From positions 1 through 64,000 of the forward strand of contig NZ_JAAWWD010000041.1 of assembly GCF_021404545.1 (NCBI RefSeq): a stretch of 64,000 nucleotides of DNA, given 5' to 3'. Shown here piece after piece: positions 53,877-62,701 of the stretch. The translations under genes and the position numbers were made by a program. This DNA is from Aestuariivita sp. (GTDB taxonomy: Bacteria > Pseudomonadota > Alphaproteobacteria > Rhodobacterales > Rhodobacteraceae). The notes under the pieces are model-generated. The model was not told where the DNA came from, ran no database searches, and saw only the letters and a list, made by a program, of their open reading frames with translations. Each line of letters opens with the position of its first letter. The stretch's first letter is position 1.

Positions 53877-54857
53877 ATGACCAAGGTAATCGGCGCGCTC
53901 AGCGGCGTGGTTCTGGCGCTGAGCGCCACATGGGCGCAGGCGCAGGAGATGCGTATGTTGGGCGGCTTTCCAGAAGGGTTCATCTTTACCCGCGAAATGG
54001 CAAAACCGTTCATGGATCTGGTCCGAGAGGAGACAGGCGGCGCCGTCACCGTCGAATTTACCGGCCCGGATGCGGTGCCGCCGCTGGAACAGTTCGAGCC
54101 GGTGCAGGCGGGGGTCTTTGATCTGCTCTTTACTCACCCGGCCTATCATGCTGGCACCACGCCCGTGGGGCTGGCGATAGACGCCATCGGCTCTGACCCG
54201 ACCAAGCGGCGTGAAGGCGGCATCATCGACTTTATCGACCAGTTCTATCAGGACAATCACGGCATGAAGCTGATCGCGGCTCCGGCCACGGGCACCAAGG
54301 GGTTTCGCTATTTCCTGAAAGAGCCGATCGCCGGGGAACCGGGTCTGGACGGGCTCAAGATCCGCGGGACCGTCTCATATCATCCGATGATCGAGGCGTT
54401 GGGCGGCAGCGGTGTCGTTCTGGGTGGTGGGGATGTCTATTCCGCTCTGCAAACAGGTGTTGTGGACGGGGCCGCCTGGGGTCTGACAGGGGCGCGGGAT
54501 TTCAAATGGTATGAGGTCGCGGGCTATATGGCCGATCCGGTTTTCGGGCAGGTCGGGGTTATGATCTTTGCCAATCTCGACAGTTGGAACGGTCTGGATG
54601 CCGATACCCAGGCGGCCATTGAGCGGGCCGCGGTTCGGCTGGAAATGGGGGCAATTGAACGGTTCGACGCGCTCGCCGTCACCGAAAAGCAGGAACTGCT
54701 CGATCTTGGGATGAAGATGACCAGCTTTTCCGAGGCCGAAGGCGCACAGTTCGAGAGCCTCTGGTCGAATGGTGTCTGGTCCATCGCGGAGAAGAACGCA
54801 CCCGAATCCGCCGCAGTACTGCGCGATCTTGCGCGCAAGGCCGGGCTCAGCGACTAG
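53877..54857 (+). CDS. TRAP transporter substrate-binding protein, DctP type
   Basis: A 326-residue periplasmic binding protein with signal peptide TKVIGALSGVVLALSATWAQ and cleavage after AQAQ. The DctP fold is seen from FTREMAKPFMDLVREETGGA to DGLKIRGTVSYHPMIEALGG (the Arg that binds carboxylates) and YSALQTGVVDGAAWGLTGAR. The ATG follows GGAGGAGAGCAC. It is the first gene of a DctP-DctQ-DctM-hydrolase unit. The substrate is probably a carboxylate. Confidence 0.88.
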   Translation: MTKVIGALSGVVLALSATWAQAQEMRMLGGFPEGFIFTREMAKPFMDLVREETGGAVTVEFTGPDAVPPLEQFEPVQAGVFDLLFTHPAYHAGTTPVGLAIDAIGSDPTKRREGGIIDFIDQFYQDNHGMKLIAAPATGTKGFRYFLKEPIAGEPGLDGLKIRGTVSYHPMIEALGGSGVVLGGGDVYSALQTGVVDGAAWGLTGARDFKWYEVAGYMADPVFGQVGVMIFANLDSWNGLDADTQAAIERAAVRLEMGAIERFDALAVTEKQELLDLGMKMTSFSEAEGAQFESLWSNGVWSIAEKNAPESAAVLRDLARKAGLSD

Positions 54858-54863
54858 GTGCCT

Positions 54864-55337
54864 ATGACACTTTCCGGATTGCATGATGCAAGCTCCCGCT
54901 GGCTCTTTGGGTTGGCGGGGGTCGCATTGGCTTTGGCGGTCGCACTTTACGTGATGGAGGTCGTGCTGCGTTATGCATTCAGCGCGCCGACCACATGGTC
55001 CGGAGAGGTCGTGCAATACATGCTGGCGATTACCATCTTTTGCGGCCTGCCCGAGATCACCCGCCGCACCGCCCATGTCGCGATCGACATCCTGCCGGAT
55101 GCGTTGCCCAAACCCGCGGCGGTCTGGCTCGGCCGGATGAACATGGGCCTTGCGACCCTGACCTGCGGAGCGGCAAGCTGCATCGTCGCGCGGGAGGCTT
55201 TCAAGCAGTTCGAGCGGGGCTTGATGACCAATGCCGCCCATCCCATTCCGCGTTGGTGGCTGACGGCGTTGATCGCGTTGGGGCTGGTCAGTGCCGCGCT
55301 GCATTTTGCGCGCTGGATTCGGGAGGGCCGGGGATGA
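54864..55337 (+). CDS. TRAP transporter small permease, DctQ type
   Basis: A 157-residue membrane protein with four predicted spans. VMEVVLRYAFSAPTTWSGEV and RTAHVAIDILPDALP are typical DctQ loops. GTG 54858 is an alternative start two codons upstream. It overlaps the DctM gene by four bases. Confidence 0.85.
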   Translation: MTLSGLHDASSRWLFGLAGVALALAVALYVMEVVLRYAFSAPTTWSGEVVQYMLAITIFCGLPEITRRTAHVAIDILPDALPKPAAVWLGRMNMGLATLTCGAASCIVAREAFKQFERGLMTNAAHPIPRWWLTALIALGLVSAALHFARWIREGRG

Positions 55338-56620
55338 GCTGGGCGGTATTCCTGATCATCGCGATCGGCCTGTTGCTGACGCTGCTCTTTTCGGGCACCA
55401 AGATTTTTGTCGGCTTCCTCGCGCTCAACCTGGTGGGTGTGATGCTGCTGATCGGGCCGCGCGGCTTTGGTCTTTTTACCAATTCGATGTTCGAGACGGC
55501 GACCTCGCCCACGTTGATGACTGTGGCGCTGTTTGTGCTGATGGGCGAGATCCTCTTTCGGTCGGGCACGGTCGAGGTGCTCTTTAACTCGGTCGACCGG
55601 TTGGTGGGCGGGCTGCGCGGGCGCCTCTATGTGGTGACCATCGCGCTTTCCACGGTGTTTGGTGCGCTGTCGGGATCGGCAGTGGCGGTGGCGGCGATGC
55701 TGGGCCGGTCGGTACTACCCCAGATGCAGGATCGCGGCTATGACCCACGCCTGTCGGCGGGCACGATCCTGGCGGGCGCATCGCTTGCCCCGATTATCCC
55801 GCCCAGCCTTTTGGCGATCATCGTGGGCTCGCTCGCCGATGTGTCGATTGCGGGGCTGTTGGTGGCGGGTATCCTGCCGGGGCTCCTCTTTGCCGCGCTG
55901 ACCCTGGGCTATGTGTTTTTGCGCGATGTACCGCCGCCCGCGCCACCGCAAGCCGAGACAGGGTCGGCCCTGCGCGCGGTGCTGAAGATGACGCCGTTTC
56001 TGTTGGTGATCTTTGCGGTGATGGGCCTGATCCTGTTGGGGATTGCGACCCCTTCGGAAAGCGCCGCCACGGGTGTCGTCGGCGCATTGATCGTCGCCGC
56101 GATCAGCGGGCGGCTCAGCTTGGCCCTCCTGCGCGAGGCAATTGGTTCGGCCGTTATCACCGCAGGTGTGATCCTGATCATCATCTGCTCGGCCAAGCTG
56201 TTTTCGCAACTGCTGTCCTTTGCCGGGGCCACGCGCGGATTGGTCAGTATGATGTCTGACCTGGGTCTGGGGCCGGATATGACGTTCTTGCTGATGATGC
56301 TGATCCCGTTTGTGCTGTGTATGTTCATCGACCAGATCGCATTCATGCTGCTGGCAATCCCGATCTATCAGCCGATTGTCGCCGCCATGGGCTTTGATCC
56401 GATCTGGTTCTGGACCCTGTTCATGATCAACCTGACGGTAGGGTCGCTGACGCCACCTTTCGGCTACACGCTCTTTGCGCTCAAAGGGGCATCCGACAGG
56501 CTCAGCACGGGCCAGGTATTTGGCGCCGCCTGGCCCGTGGTGGCGATCTTTGTGACTGGCATGGTTGTACTGTGGGCGGTACCAGGCTTGGTCACGACCA
56601 TCCCAGGACTGATCCGATGA
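55334..56620 (+). CDS. TRAP transporter large permease, DctM type
   Basis: A 428-residue membrane protein of the DctM class with about 12 spans. Typical segments are FVLMGEILFRSGTVEVLFNS, GALSGSAVAVAAMLGRSVLP, IIPPSLLAIIVGSLADVSIA and LTPPFGYTLFALKG. It couples substrate uptake to sodium ions. Its stop overlaps the start of the hydrolase. Confidence 0.9.
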   Translation: MSWAVFLIIAIGLLLTLLFSGTKIFVGFLALNLVGVMLLIGPRGFGLFTNSMFETATSPTLMTVALFVLMGEILFRSGTVEVLFNSVDRLVGGLRGRLYVVTIALSTVFGALSGSAVAVAAMLGRSVLPQMQDRGYDPRLSAGTILAGASLAPIIPPSLLAIIVGSLADVSIAGLLVAGILPGLLFAALTLGYVFLRDVPPPAPPQAETGSALRAVLKMTPFLLVIFAVMGLILLGIATPSESAATGVVGALIVAAISGRLSLALLREAIGSAVITAGVILIIICSAKLFSQLLSFAGATRGLVSMMSDLGLGPDMTFLLMMLIPFVLCMFIDQIAFMLLAIPIYQPIVAAMGFDPIWFWTLFMINLTVGSLTPPFGYTLFALKGASDRLSTGQVFGAAWPVVAIFVTGMVVLWAVPGLVTTIPGLIR

Positions 56621-57576
56621 CCTGGAGGGACCATGATACAGCATCCTCTCATTGGATCGCGTCCAGCGATGTGAGGGGTCTCAAGCTGCACCTGCGCGCG
56701 CGCGGGGATGGCGATCGGCCGGTGCTTTTTGTGCATGGTGCCACCTATGCCAGCCGCCTCTACGATATCCCTCATCCAGGGGCGAGCTGGCTGGCGGATG
56801 TGGCCCGGCACGGGTTTGCCGGATACGCGCTGGATATCCGCGGCTATGGCCTGTCCCATGCCGAGGATATGGAGCGGTCCGGCGCGCCCTATGCGGCTGC
56901 CGCAGACGCGGTGAAGGATATCGCGGACGCGGTGGACTGGATCTCCGCCCGGCACGGGGTTGATCGGTTGCGGCTGATCGGCGGGTCCTGGGGGTCGATC
57001 ACTACGGCGCTTTACACTGCGGGGCCTGGTGCCGCGCAGGTCGAGCGGCTGGTGCTATATGCCCCGATCTTTGCCGAGGCCAATGCCGGATGGCGCGCCC
57101 TTTTGGCCGACCCAGATCACCCGGATCGTTTCAACCCGGCCCTGGGACCCGCGCGTCTGGTCAGTGAAGAGGCCACGCGCGCCCGCTGGAACGCAGAGAT
57201 CCCCGATGGTGCGGCATGGCGCGATGAGGCCGTCTTTCAGGCGCTGGTTCAATCCAGCCTTGCGGATGATCCGCAGTCATACCGCCATGACACGCCTGCC
57301 TTCCGTGCGCCCAATGGGACGCTGACAGATCTGTGGCAGGCATTTCGCGGCGTCGCGCTTTATGATCCGACCCGAATCAAGTGTCCGACGCTGTTGATCC
57401 GGGGGGCCGCCGACCCGACATCGACCCGCAGCGATGCGCTGAGGCTTTTTGATCGCTTGGGCGGGGAACATCGGCAGTATGTGGAGATCGCGAACGGCGC
57501 CCATTTCGTGAGTGCAGAGCGCAAATCGGCACAGGTCTTTGACCATGCGGCCACATTTCTGAACGCAGTGTTCTGA
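56617..57576 (+). CDS. Alpha/beta-hydrolase
   Basis: A 319-residue alpha/beta-hydrolase. The oxyanion region is RPVLFVHGATYASRLYDIP, the nucleophile elbow is LIGGSWGSITTALYT (G-G-S-W-G, so the Ser nucleophile), the acid is near RGAADPTSTRSDALRL and the His is in IANGAHFVSAERKS. It overlaps dctM by four bases, so it probably hydrolyses the imported compound or an ester of it in the cytoplasm. It is the end of the TRAP operon. Confidence 0.82.
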   Translation: MTWRDHDTASSHWIASSDVRGLKLHLRARGDGDRPVLFVHGATYASRLYDIPHPGASWLADVARHGFAGYALDIRGYGLSHAEDMERSGAPYAAAADAVKDIADAVDWISARHGVDRLRLIGGSWGSITTALYTAGPGAAQVERLVLYAPIFAEANAGWRALLADPDHPDRFNPALGPARLVSEEATRARWNAEIPDGAAWRDEAVFQALVQSSLADDPQSYRHDTPAFRAPNGTLTDLWQAFRGVALYDPTRIKCPTLLIRGAADPTSTRSDALRLFDRLGGEHRQYVEIANGAHFVSAERKSAQVFDHAATFLNAVF

Positions 57577-57582
57577 TGCCGC

Positions 57583-57597
57583 GCCCATTTTTTGGGC
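57583..57597 (+). terminator. Small hairpin after the TRAP operon
   Basis: GCCCA (57583-57587), a T5 loop and TGGGC (57593-57597) directly after the hydrolase stop. A weak hairpin with the T-run inside the loop; its terminator role is uncertain. Confidence 0.35.
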
Positions 57598-57695
57598 AGC
57601 GGTGACCGTATCGCTGCACAAAGCCTGCCAATTTCACGGTCGATCTGTTCAGTTTCTGTGCGAATTCCGCCACAACCGGGAATGTGACCGCAAAC

Positions 57696-58490
57696 ATGCC
57701 CAAAGAAACCCGCGCTGAGGATGTGATCGTCTTTACCGATCTCGATGGCACCTTGCTGGATCACCAAAGCTATGAGTATGGCCCCGCGCGTCAGACGCTG
57801 GGGCGGTTGCGGCGCCTAAACGTGCCGCTGGTCTTGGCCAGCTCGAAAACCGCCGCGGAGATGATCCCGCTGAGAGAGGAGCTGGGCTTGGCCCAGTGGC
57901 CAATGATCTGTGAGAATGGTGCCGGTGCGGTCGGCCCAAGTGGGCCCGCGCCTCAACAGCGCGCAGAGTATGCCCGGTTGCGGCGCGCGCTGGATGATCT
58001 TCCCAGAACATTGCGTCGGCCTTTTGAGGGGTTTGGCGATATGGGTCCTGAACGGATCGCTCAGGTCACCGGGCTGTCTATTGTGGCGGCCAGGTTGGCG
58101 GCTCAGCGACAGTTCTCCGAGCCGGGGCTCTGGACGGGGGCCGATCCGACGCTCCAGGGGTTTCTCAGCCTCCTCCAGGACAAGGGTATCTTTGCCCGGC
58201 GAGGCGGACGGTTTCTAACGCTGAGTTACGGCGCAAGCAAGGCCGATCAGATGCGCGGCATTGTTGAGAGCCTGGGCAAGCGCGTTATCATTGCCTTGGG
58301 GGATGCCCCCAATGACGCCGAGATGTTGGCTTCTGCCCAATATGCGATCATCCTGCCCAATGAGCGCGGTACTGCCATGTCCGATCTGGGCACAAGTGCC
58401 GCCGAGCAGATCAGGGCCGCCGCTCCCGGACCCGAAGGATGGAACGACAGCCTGGGCACGCTGCTCACCCGGCTTGGATTGCCTCGTTAA
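57696..58490 (+). CDS. HAD-family glucosyl(mannosyl)-3-phosphoglycerate phosphatase
   Basis: A 264-residue HAD hydrolase. DLDGTLLDH is the nucleophile motif (D-x-D), LASSKTAAEM holds the Ser/Thr, KADQMRGIV the Lys and ALGDAPNDAEML the final acid pair. VPLVLASSKTAAEMIPLREE and WPMICENGAG fit mannosyl-3-phosphoglycerate phosphatases (MpgP/YedP), which also act on the glucosyl form. It would release the phosphate to give glucosylglycerate or mannosylglycerate. ATG 57696 is used; GTG 57684 is possible. The glycosyltransferase gene follows directly. Confidence 0.85.
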   Translation: MPKETRAEDVIVFTDLDGTLLDHQSYEYGPARQTLGRLRRLNVPLVLASSKTAAEMIPLREELGLAQWPMICENGAGAVGPSGPAPQQRAEYARLRRALDDLPRTLRRPFEGFGDMGPERIAQVTGLSIVAARLAAQRQFSEPGLWTGADPTLQGFLSLLQDKGIFARRGGRFLTLSYGASKADQMRGIVESLGKRVIIALGDAPNDAEMLASAQYAIILPNERGTAMSDLGTSAAEQIRAAAPGPEGWNDSLGTLLTRLGLPR

Positions 58491-58504
58491 GAAAAGGACT
58501 TTAT

Positions 58505-59731
58505 GTGGCCGACTTTCATCAAAACGGAAACATCGCGACACTGCATAACCTGCGCGCCGGGTCAGTACAGGCGATGGAACATGCGGTGACAACCTTTGGC
58601 CAGTCGCGCAAGATCACTCTGATCCTGCCCTCGCTTTATTCCGAGCTGGAGGCACCGGCGCTGGCGCATATCGTGGATGAGCTGGCGCAGGTGCCCTATC
58701 TGCACCGGATTATCATTGGCCTGGACCGTGCCGACCGCGACCAGTTCACCCATGCCACACAGTATTTCGCCCGCCTGCCGCAGGATCATGTGGTGATCTG
58801 GAACGACAGCCCCCGGCAAAAAGCCATTGGCGCGCGTCTTGAGGCGATGGGGCTTTACCCGGCCGAGCCCGGAAAGGGCAAGAACGTGTGGAGTTGTTTA
58901 GGCTATCTGATGGCCTGTCGTGACAGCGATGTGGTGGCGATCCATGATTGCGACATCACCACCTATAGCCGGGAGATGCTGACGCGGCTGGTCTATCCCG
59001 TCGCCAATCCGAATTTCCCGTATCAGTTGGCCAAGGGCTACTACCCTCGGATCGGCAATGGCAGTATGAACGGGCGCGTGACCCGGTTGTTGATCAGCCC
59101 CATCCTGATCGCGTTGAAAAAGGTGATCGGAGATCGCGATTACATCGATTACCTGCGCTCTTTCCGCTATCCTCTATCGGGTGAATTTGCCATGCGGACG
59201 GGAATGTTGCCTGATCTGCGCATCCCGTCGGATTGGGGGCTGGAGATCGGCGTTTTGTCGGAGGCCTGGCGCAATCTGGCGCCGAAATCCGTTTGTCAGG
59301 TAGAGATTGCAGATGCCTATGATCACAAGCACCAGGATCTGAGCGCGCAGGATGCAGGTACCGGGCTGAACCGGATGTCCACGGATATCTGCAAGGCGAT
59401 TTTTCGCAAGCTGGCGGCGGATGGCACAGTTTTTACAACACACATCTTTCGGACACTCAAGGCCACCTATTATCGCACAGCGCTGGATCTCTTGGAGAGC
59501 TATTACAACGATGCCGCAATGAACGGGCTGACGCTAGACCGGCATCGGGAAGAGCAGTCGATCGAGCTTTTTGCCGAAAACATCATGCGGGCCGGGCAGG
59601 TGTTTCTGGAAAACCCGTCCGAAACACCCTTTATTGCAACCTGGAGTCGGGTGAACGCCGCCGATCCCGATCTTATGCGCGACATGCTGCGCGCGGTGGC
59701 CGACGACTATGACGAAATCAAAGGAGCCTAA
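58505..59731 (+). CDS. Glucosyl-3-phosphoglycerate synthase-like glycosyltransferase
   Basis: A 408-residue retaining glycosyltransferase. The nucleotide-sugar motif is IHDCDITTYSREML (D-C-D), followed by GYYPRIGNGSMNGRVTRLLI, the GpgS/MpgS signature stretch for the acceptor. With the phosphatase 14 bases upstream it forms a two-step pathway from NDP-sugar plus 3-phosphoglycerate to a compatible solute. The start is GTG 58505 (VADFHQNGNIATLHNL), with AAGGAC upstream. Glucosyl is preferred over mannosyl by resemblance to GpgS-type sequences, but the sugar is not certain. Confidence 0.8.
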   Translation: MADFHQNGNIATLHNLRAGSVQAMEHAVTTFGQSRKITLILPSLYSELEAPALAHIVDELAQVPYLHRIIIGLDRADRDQFTHATQYFARLPQDHVVIWNDSPRQKAIGARLEAMGLYPAEPGKGKNVWSCLGYLMACRDSDVVAIHDCDITTYSREMLTRLVYPVANPNFPYQLAKGYYPRIGNGSMNGRVTRLLISPILIALKKVIGDRDYIDYLRSFRYPLSGEFAMRTGMLPDLRIPSDWGLEIGVLSEAWRNLAPKSVCQVEIADAYDHKHQDLSAQDAGTGLNRMSTDICKAIFRKLAADGTVFTTHIFRTLKATYYRTALDLLESYYNDAAMNGLTLDRHREEQSIELFAENIMRAGQVFLENPSETPFIATWSRVNAADPDLMRDMLRAVADDYDEIKGA

Positions 59732-59920
59732 GCGAGTTTGGTAGTGGGGCTAACTTTCTTGGTCCTGCAGGATCGTTGGGTTCCATCCCCACGGGGATTA
59801 CGTTCAACCGGTCTTGGTTCTCCAATCTGTCAACGTGTCCTGAGCTACCCGCCGAAATTCGGACACTGACGTAAGCTGCGATTTTCTGTCTGCTGATCTT
59901 CAACACGAAGGAGATCAGAA

Positions 59921-60214
59921 ATGTCGCAACGGAAGCAACATCATCCAGAATTCAAAGCCAAAGTGGCGTTGGAGGCGCTGAAAGGCAAGGAGACGGTTAG
60001 CGAGTTGGCCAGTCGGTTCGGCGTGCATCCGACGATGATCCATCAGTGGAGGCGGGCGCTGCTTGAAGGCGCGTCTGGTGTATTTGAGCGCGGTGGCTGG
60101 AAAGCGCCGGAAATTGACGAAGAGCAGGTGAAAGACCTGCACGCCAAGATCGGGGAGCTGGCTGTCGCCAATGATTTTTTGGCCAGAAAGCTCAAACCCT
60201 GGTCCGGCCAGTGA
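59921..60214 (+). CDS. IS3-family transposase OrfA
   Basis: A 97-residue helix-turn-helix protein: MSQRKQHHPEFKAKVALEAL, then SELASRFGVHPTMIHQWRRA and a C-terminal leucine-zipper-like helix (DLHAKIGELAVANDFLARKL). It binds the IS ends and is usually fused to OrfB by a -1 frameshift. It overlaps orfB by four bases. It appears intact. Confidence 0.88.
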   Translation: MSQRKQHHPEFKAKVALEALKGKETVSELASRFGVHPTMIHQWRRALLEGASGVFERGGWKAPEIDEEQVKDLHAKIGELAVANDFLARKLKPWSGQ

Positions 60215-60702
60215 GACGCAAGATGATTGAGCCGAACCTACCAGGTCTGTCCGTGGACAAACAATGCGCCTTGCTGTCGATCTCGCGGTCGTCGTTTTAC
60301 TATGACCCCAAGGTCGAGACCGAGATGAACCTCGATCTGATGCGCCTGATCGATAAGCAGTTTCTGGAGACGCCTTTCTATGGCGTGCGTCAGATGACAT
60401 GGCATCTGCGCAATAATGACCACCTGGTCAATGAGAAGCGCATCCGGCGTTTGATGCGGCGGATGGGCCTCATGCCGATCTATCAAAAGCCCAACACAAG
60501 CAAGGCCGCGAAGGGGCACAAGATCTACCCCTACCTGCTGCGTGGCTTGCGGGTGACGCGACCCAACCAGGTTTGGGCGGCCGACATCACCTACCTGCCA
60601 ATGCGCAAGGGGTTCGTGTATTTGGTCGCCATCATGGACTGGCACACCCGCAAGGTTTTGGCCTGGCGCATATCGAACACGCTGGAGGCCGGGTTCTGCG
60701 TG

Positions 60703-60851
60703 GACCCGCGCACCCAGGCCTACGTCGCCAGACGCATCGCATCTGGAAACTCAAAGCTATTCGCAGCCTCAAACGCTACATCGCGCGCGAAGTCTTTGGC
60801 ATTATCATGAGGCGCCAGAAACAGATCAATCGGTCTCAGATCGTCGCTTGA
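60703..60851 (+). mobile_element. IS110-type transposase C-terminal scrap inside the IS3 orfB
   Basis: DPRTQAYVARRIASGNSK, one-base frameshift, then AIRSLKRYIAREVFGIIMRR and a stop near 60850. The spacing Y.ARR...G.SK..A(I)R.LKRYIAREV is typical of the end of IS110-family transposases. The scrap replaces a part of orfB, so a second element or deletion has remodelled this copy. Confidence 0.6.
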
Positions 60852-60932
60852 CCCTCAGAAGGGCGTCCAGGGCAGCCAGTTTACATCCTTCGCCTGGACA
60901 GGCTTCCTGCGGCGTTCAAACGTGCGTATCTC

Positions 60933-60973
60933 CCCTCTCGGCCGATTTTGCTTAACAAAATCGCCTACCGGGC
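60933..60973. repeat. Small stem-loop insertion in the IS3 orfB
   Basis: About 41 bases not expected in the orfB frame between NVRIS and MDG. It contains CGATTTTG (60943-60950), loop CTTAA, CAAAATCG (60956-60963), an 8 bp perfect stem. A GGAT duplication lies just after. It may be a miniature insertion or a local rearrangement. Confidence 0.4.
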
Positions 60974-61262
60974 AATGGATGGATGGCAAGGCCGGTTGCT
61001 GGACAATATCTTTGTTGAACGGCTTTGGCGGTCCCTGAAATACAAATGCGCTTATCTGCATGCTTGGGAAACCGGATCAGAGGCCAAAGCCGGTGTCACC
61101 AAGTGGATGGACTTCTACAATCACAAACGTCCCCATTCCGCTCTTGGCGCCAAACCACCCGTTGTGATCTACTGGCGGCGAACCGAAGCAACTCAACCCG
61201 ATCAGCAGGTCCAAAGAGTAGCTCACTCTACGCCAGAACCTGTCCAACTATTGCGGAGTAGC

Positions 61263-61457
61263 TCACTCGATATACTCCAGATAGCGCAGACCGCCATGAA
61301 AAAGCTTGGTTGAGGCCGACGAGGTCGCCTGCGCCAGATCGCCTTGTTCGGCCAGTGTCACAGACAGCCCGCGCCCGGCCCCATCCCGGTCGATGCCACA
61401 GCCATTGATGCCGCCGCCGATGATAAAGAGATCGCGTGGTGCGTCAGGGGTCGTCAT
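61263..61457 (-). pseudogene. glpD: Glycerol-3-phosphate dehydrogenase, 5' fragment cut by the IS
   Basis: The first 64 residues of GlpD from Met 61457: [14 protein letters not shown] (FAD-binding Rossmann loop), [20 protein letters not shown] and [11 protein letters not shown]. The normal gene is over 500 residues; here the IS3 end supplies a stop codon at 61263-61265. Two substitutions in the FAD loop ([10 protein letters not shown] where ARDAAG is usual) suggest decay since truncation. The rest is not on the other side of the element. Confidence 0.85.
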
Positions 61458-61560
61458 GGTGCCTTTTGGGCCTCTCTTTTTGGTGTGGGTCCAAGCCAAA
61501 CTGCACTTGACCCCACCGCGCGCCCCGGCCACCGTCGCGCCGATTCAGGGAGGACAGGGG

Positions 61561-62673
61561 ATGCTGAACCGAAAGGGCCCGCTGACGGGGGTACGCGTGG
61601 TGGAGTTTGCGGGGTTGGGACCGGCGCCCTTCGCTTGCATGATGCTAGCAGATATGGGGGCCGAGGTGGTGCGGATCGCACGGCCCGGTCAGAGGCCACT
61701 TTTTGGGATCGACCAGAAATTCAACCTCTATGATCGCTCCCGCGCGTCGGTGACGCTGGATCTGCGGACAGCCGATCAGCATGCGCAGGCGGTCGAACTG
61801 GCCAGCCGCGCCGAGATCGTGATCGAAGGGTTCCGCCCCGGCGTGATGGAGCGACTGGACCTAGGTCCCGAGACCCTTCTGGCGCGCAATCCCGCGCTGG
61901 TCTTTGGCCGGATGACAGGCTGGGGACAGGACGGGCCGCTCAGCGACCGGGCCGGGCATGACCTGAACTATATGGCGATCTCCGGCGCGCTCTGGGCAAT
62001 TGGCCCGGCAGAGTCCCCGCCACCCCCGCCGCAGAACATCGTGGCAGATCTCGCGGCAGGCGGCATGATGCTGGTCACCGGCGTGCTGGCCGCCTTGACC
62101 CATGCGCGTGCCACGGGTGAGGGGCAGGTCGTGGATACCTGCATGTCGGACGGTGCGGCGCTGATGATGGTGATGCAATACGGGCTCAAGGCCGCGGGGC
62201 TGGGGCATGGCGGCGCGCGCGGCGCGGACATGCTGAATGGCGGATCGGCCTGGTATCAGTGCTATGAGACAAGGGATGGCGGCCATGTCTCGATCGGCGC
62301 GATCGAGCCGCAGTTTTTCGCAGCCCTGCTGGAGGCCGTGGGCCGCGCGGACGATCCGGTCTTTGCCGATCAATACGGCGTGGGACGGCAAGGCGCGATG
62401 CGGGATGCGCTGTGCGCCCTCTTTCTGGAAAAAACCCGCGATGAATGGGCCCTAATTCTGGAACGCGTGGATGCCTGTTTCGCTCCCGTCCTGTCGATGG
62501 AGGAGGCGCCCGGCTACCCGCACAACATCGCAAGGGGCACCTTTGTCGAAACCGACGGCATCGTCCAGCCCGGCCCTTGCCCGCGCTTTTCGGCAACACC
62601 GTCCGACCCGCCCACTCATGGGGATGCGGGGCGCGTGACGGTGGCCGACGTTCTGACCGCCTGGGATCCATAG
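61561..62673 (+). CDS. CaiB/BaiF family III CoA-transferase / alpha-methylacyl-CoA racemase-like
   Basis: A 370-residue family III CoA-transferase fold protein. MLNRKGPLTGVRVVEFAGLG is the typical start, VIEGFRPGVMERLDLGPETL and GRMTGWGQDGPLSDRAGHDL (the Asp of GHDLNY is the catalytic base in racemases) fit alpha-methylacyl-CoA racemases. It is divergent from the glpD fragment. Substrate not known; a transferase role is also possible. Confidence 0.83.
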   Translation: MLNRKGPLTGVRVVEFAGLGPAPFACMMLADMGAEVVRIARPGQRPLFGIDQKFNLYDRSRASVTLDLRTADQHAQAVELASRAEIVIEGFRPGVMERLDLGPETLLARNPALVFGRMTGWGQDGPLSDRAGHDLNYMAISGALWAIGPAESPPPPPQNIVADLAAGGMMLVTGVLAALTHARATGEGQVVDTCMSDGAALMMVMQYGLKAAGLGHGGARGADMLNGGSAWYQCYETRDGGHVSIGAIEPQFFAALLEAVGRADDPVFADQYGVGRQGAMRDALCALFLEKTRDEWALILERVDACFAPVLSMEEAPGYPHNIARGTFVETDGIVQPGPCPRFSATPSDPPTHGDAGRVTVADVLTAWDP

Positions 62674-62701
62674 CGGACGGACAGCGCAAATTGGACCCTT
62701 G

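Larger units (their letters stand above)
59841..61265 (+). mobile_element. Degraded IS3-family insertion sequence
   Basis: Left terminal repeat starts TGAGCTACCCGCC...GGACA (59841-59865) and the right end (61241-61265) is its imperfect inverted copy, reverse complement TGAGCTACTCCGC...GGACA. Between them are orfA, a broken orfB, an IS110 transposase scrap and a small stem-loop insert. No clear direct target duplication flanks the ends (GTCC left, CTCG right). The right end abuts and truncates glpD. Confidence 0.8.
60211..61265 (+). pseudogene. Broken IS3-family transposase OrfB
   Basis: Starts with GTG 60211 (RRKMIEPNLPGLSVDKQCAL) and includes the first part of the DDE core (WAADITYLPMRKGFVYLVAI). 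After GFCVD the frame enters an IS110 transposase fragment (60703-60841). OrfB sequence resumes at about 60860 with GSQFTSFAWTGFLRRSNVRI and, after a 41-base insertion, in another frame as GRLLDNIFVERLWRSLKYKC and HKRPHSALGAKPPVVIYW. The central DDE-bearing part (D..35E region) is lost, so it cannot work alone. Confidence 0.82.

Noticed and set aside
59837-61269. Target-site duplication of the IS3 copy
   Set aside because: Bases flanking the ends (GTCC and CTCG) do not match, so no duplication can be claimed.
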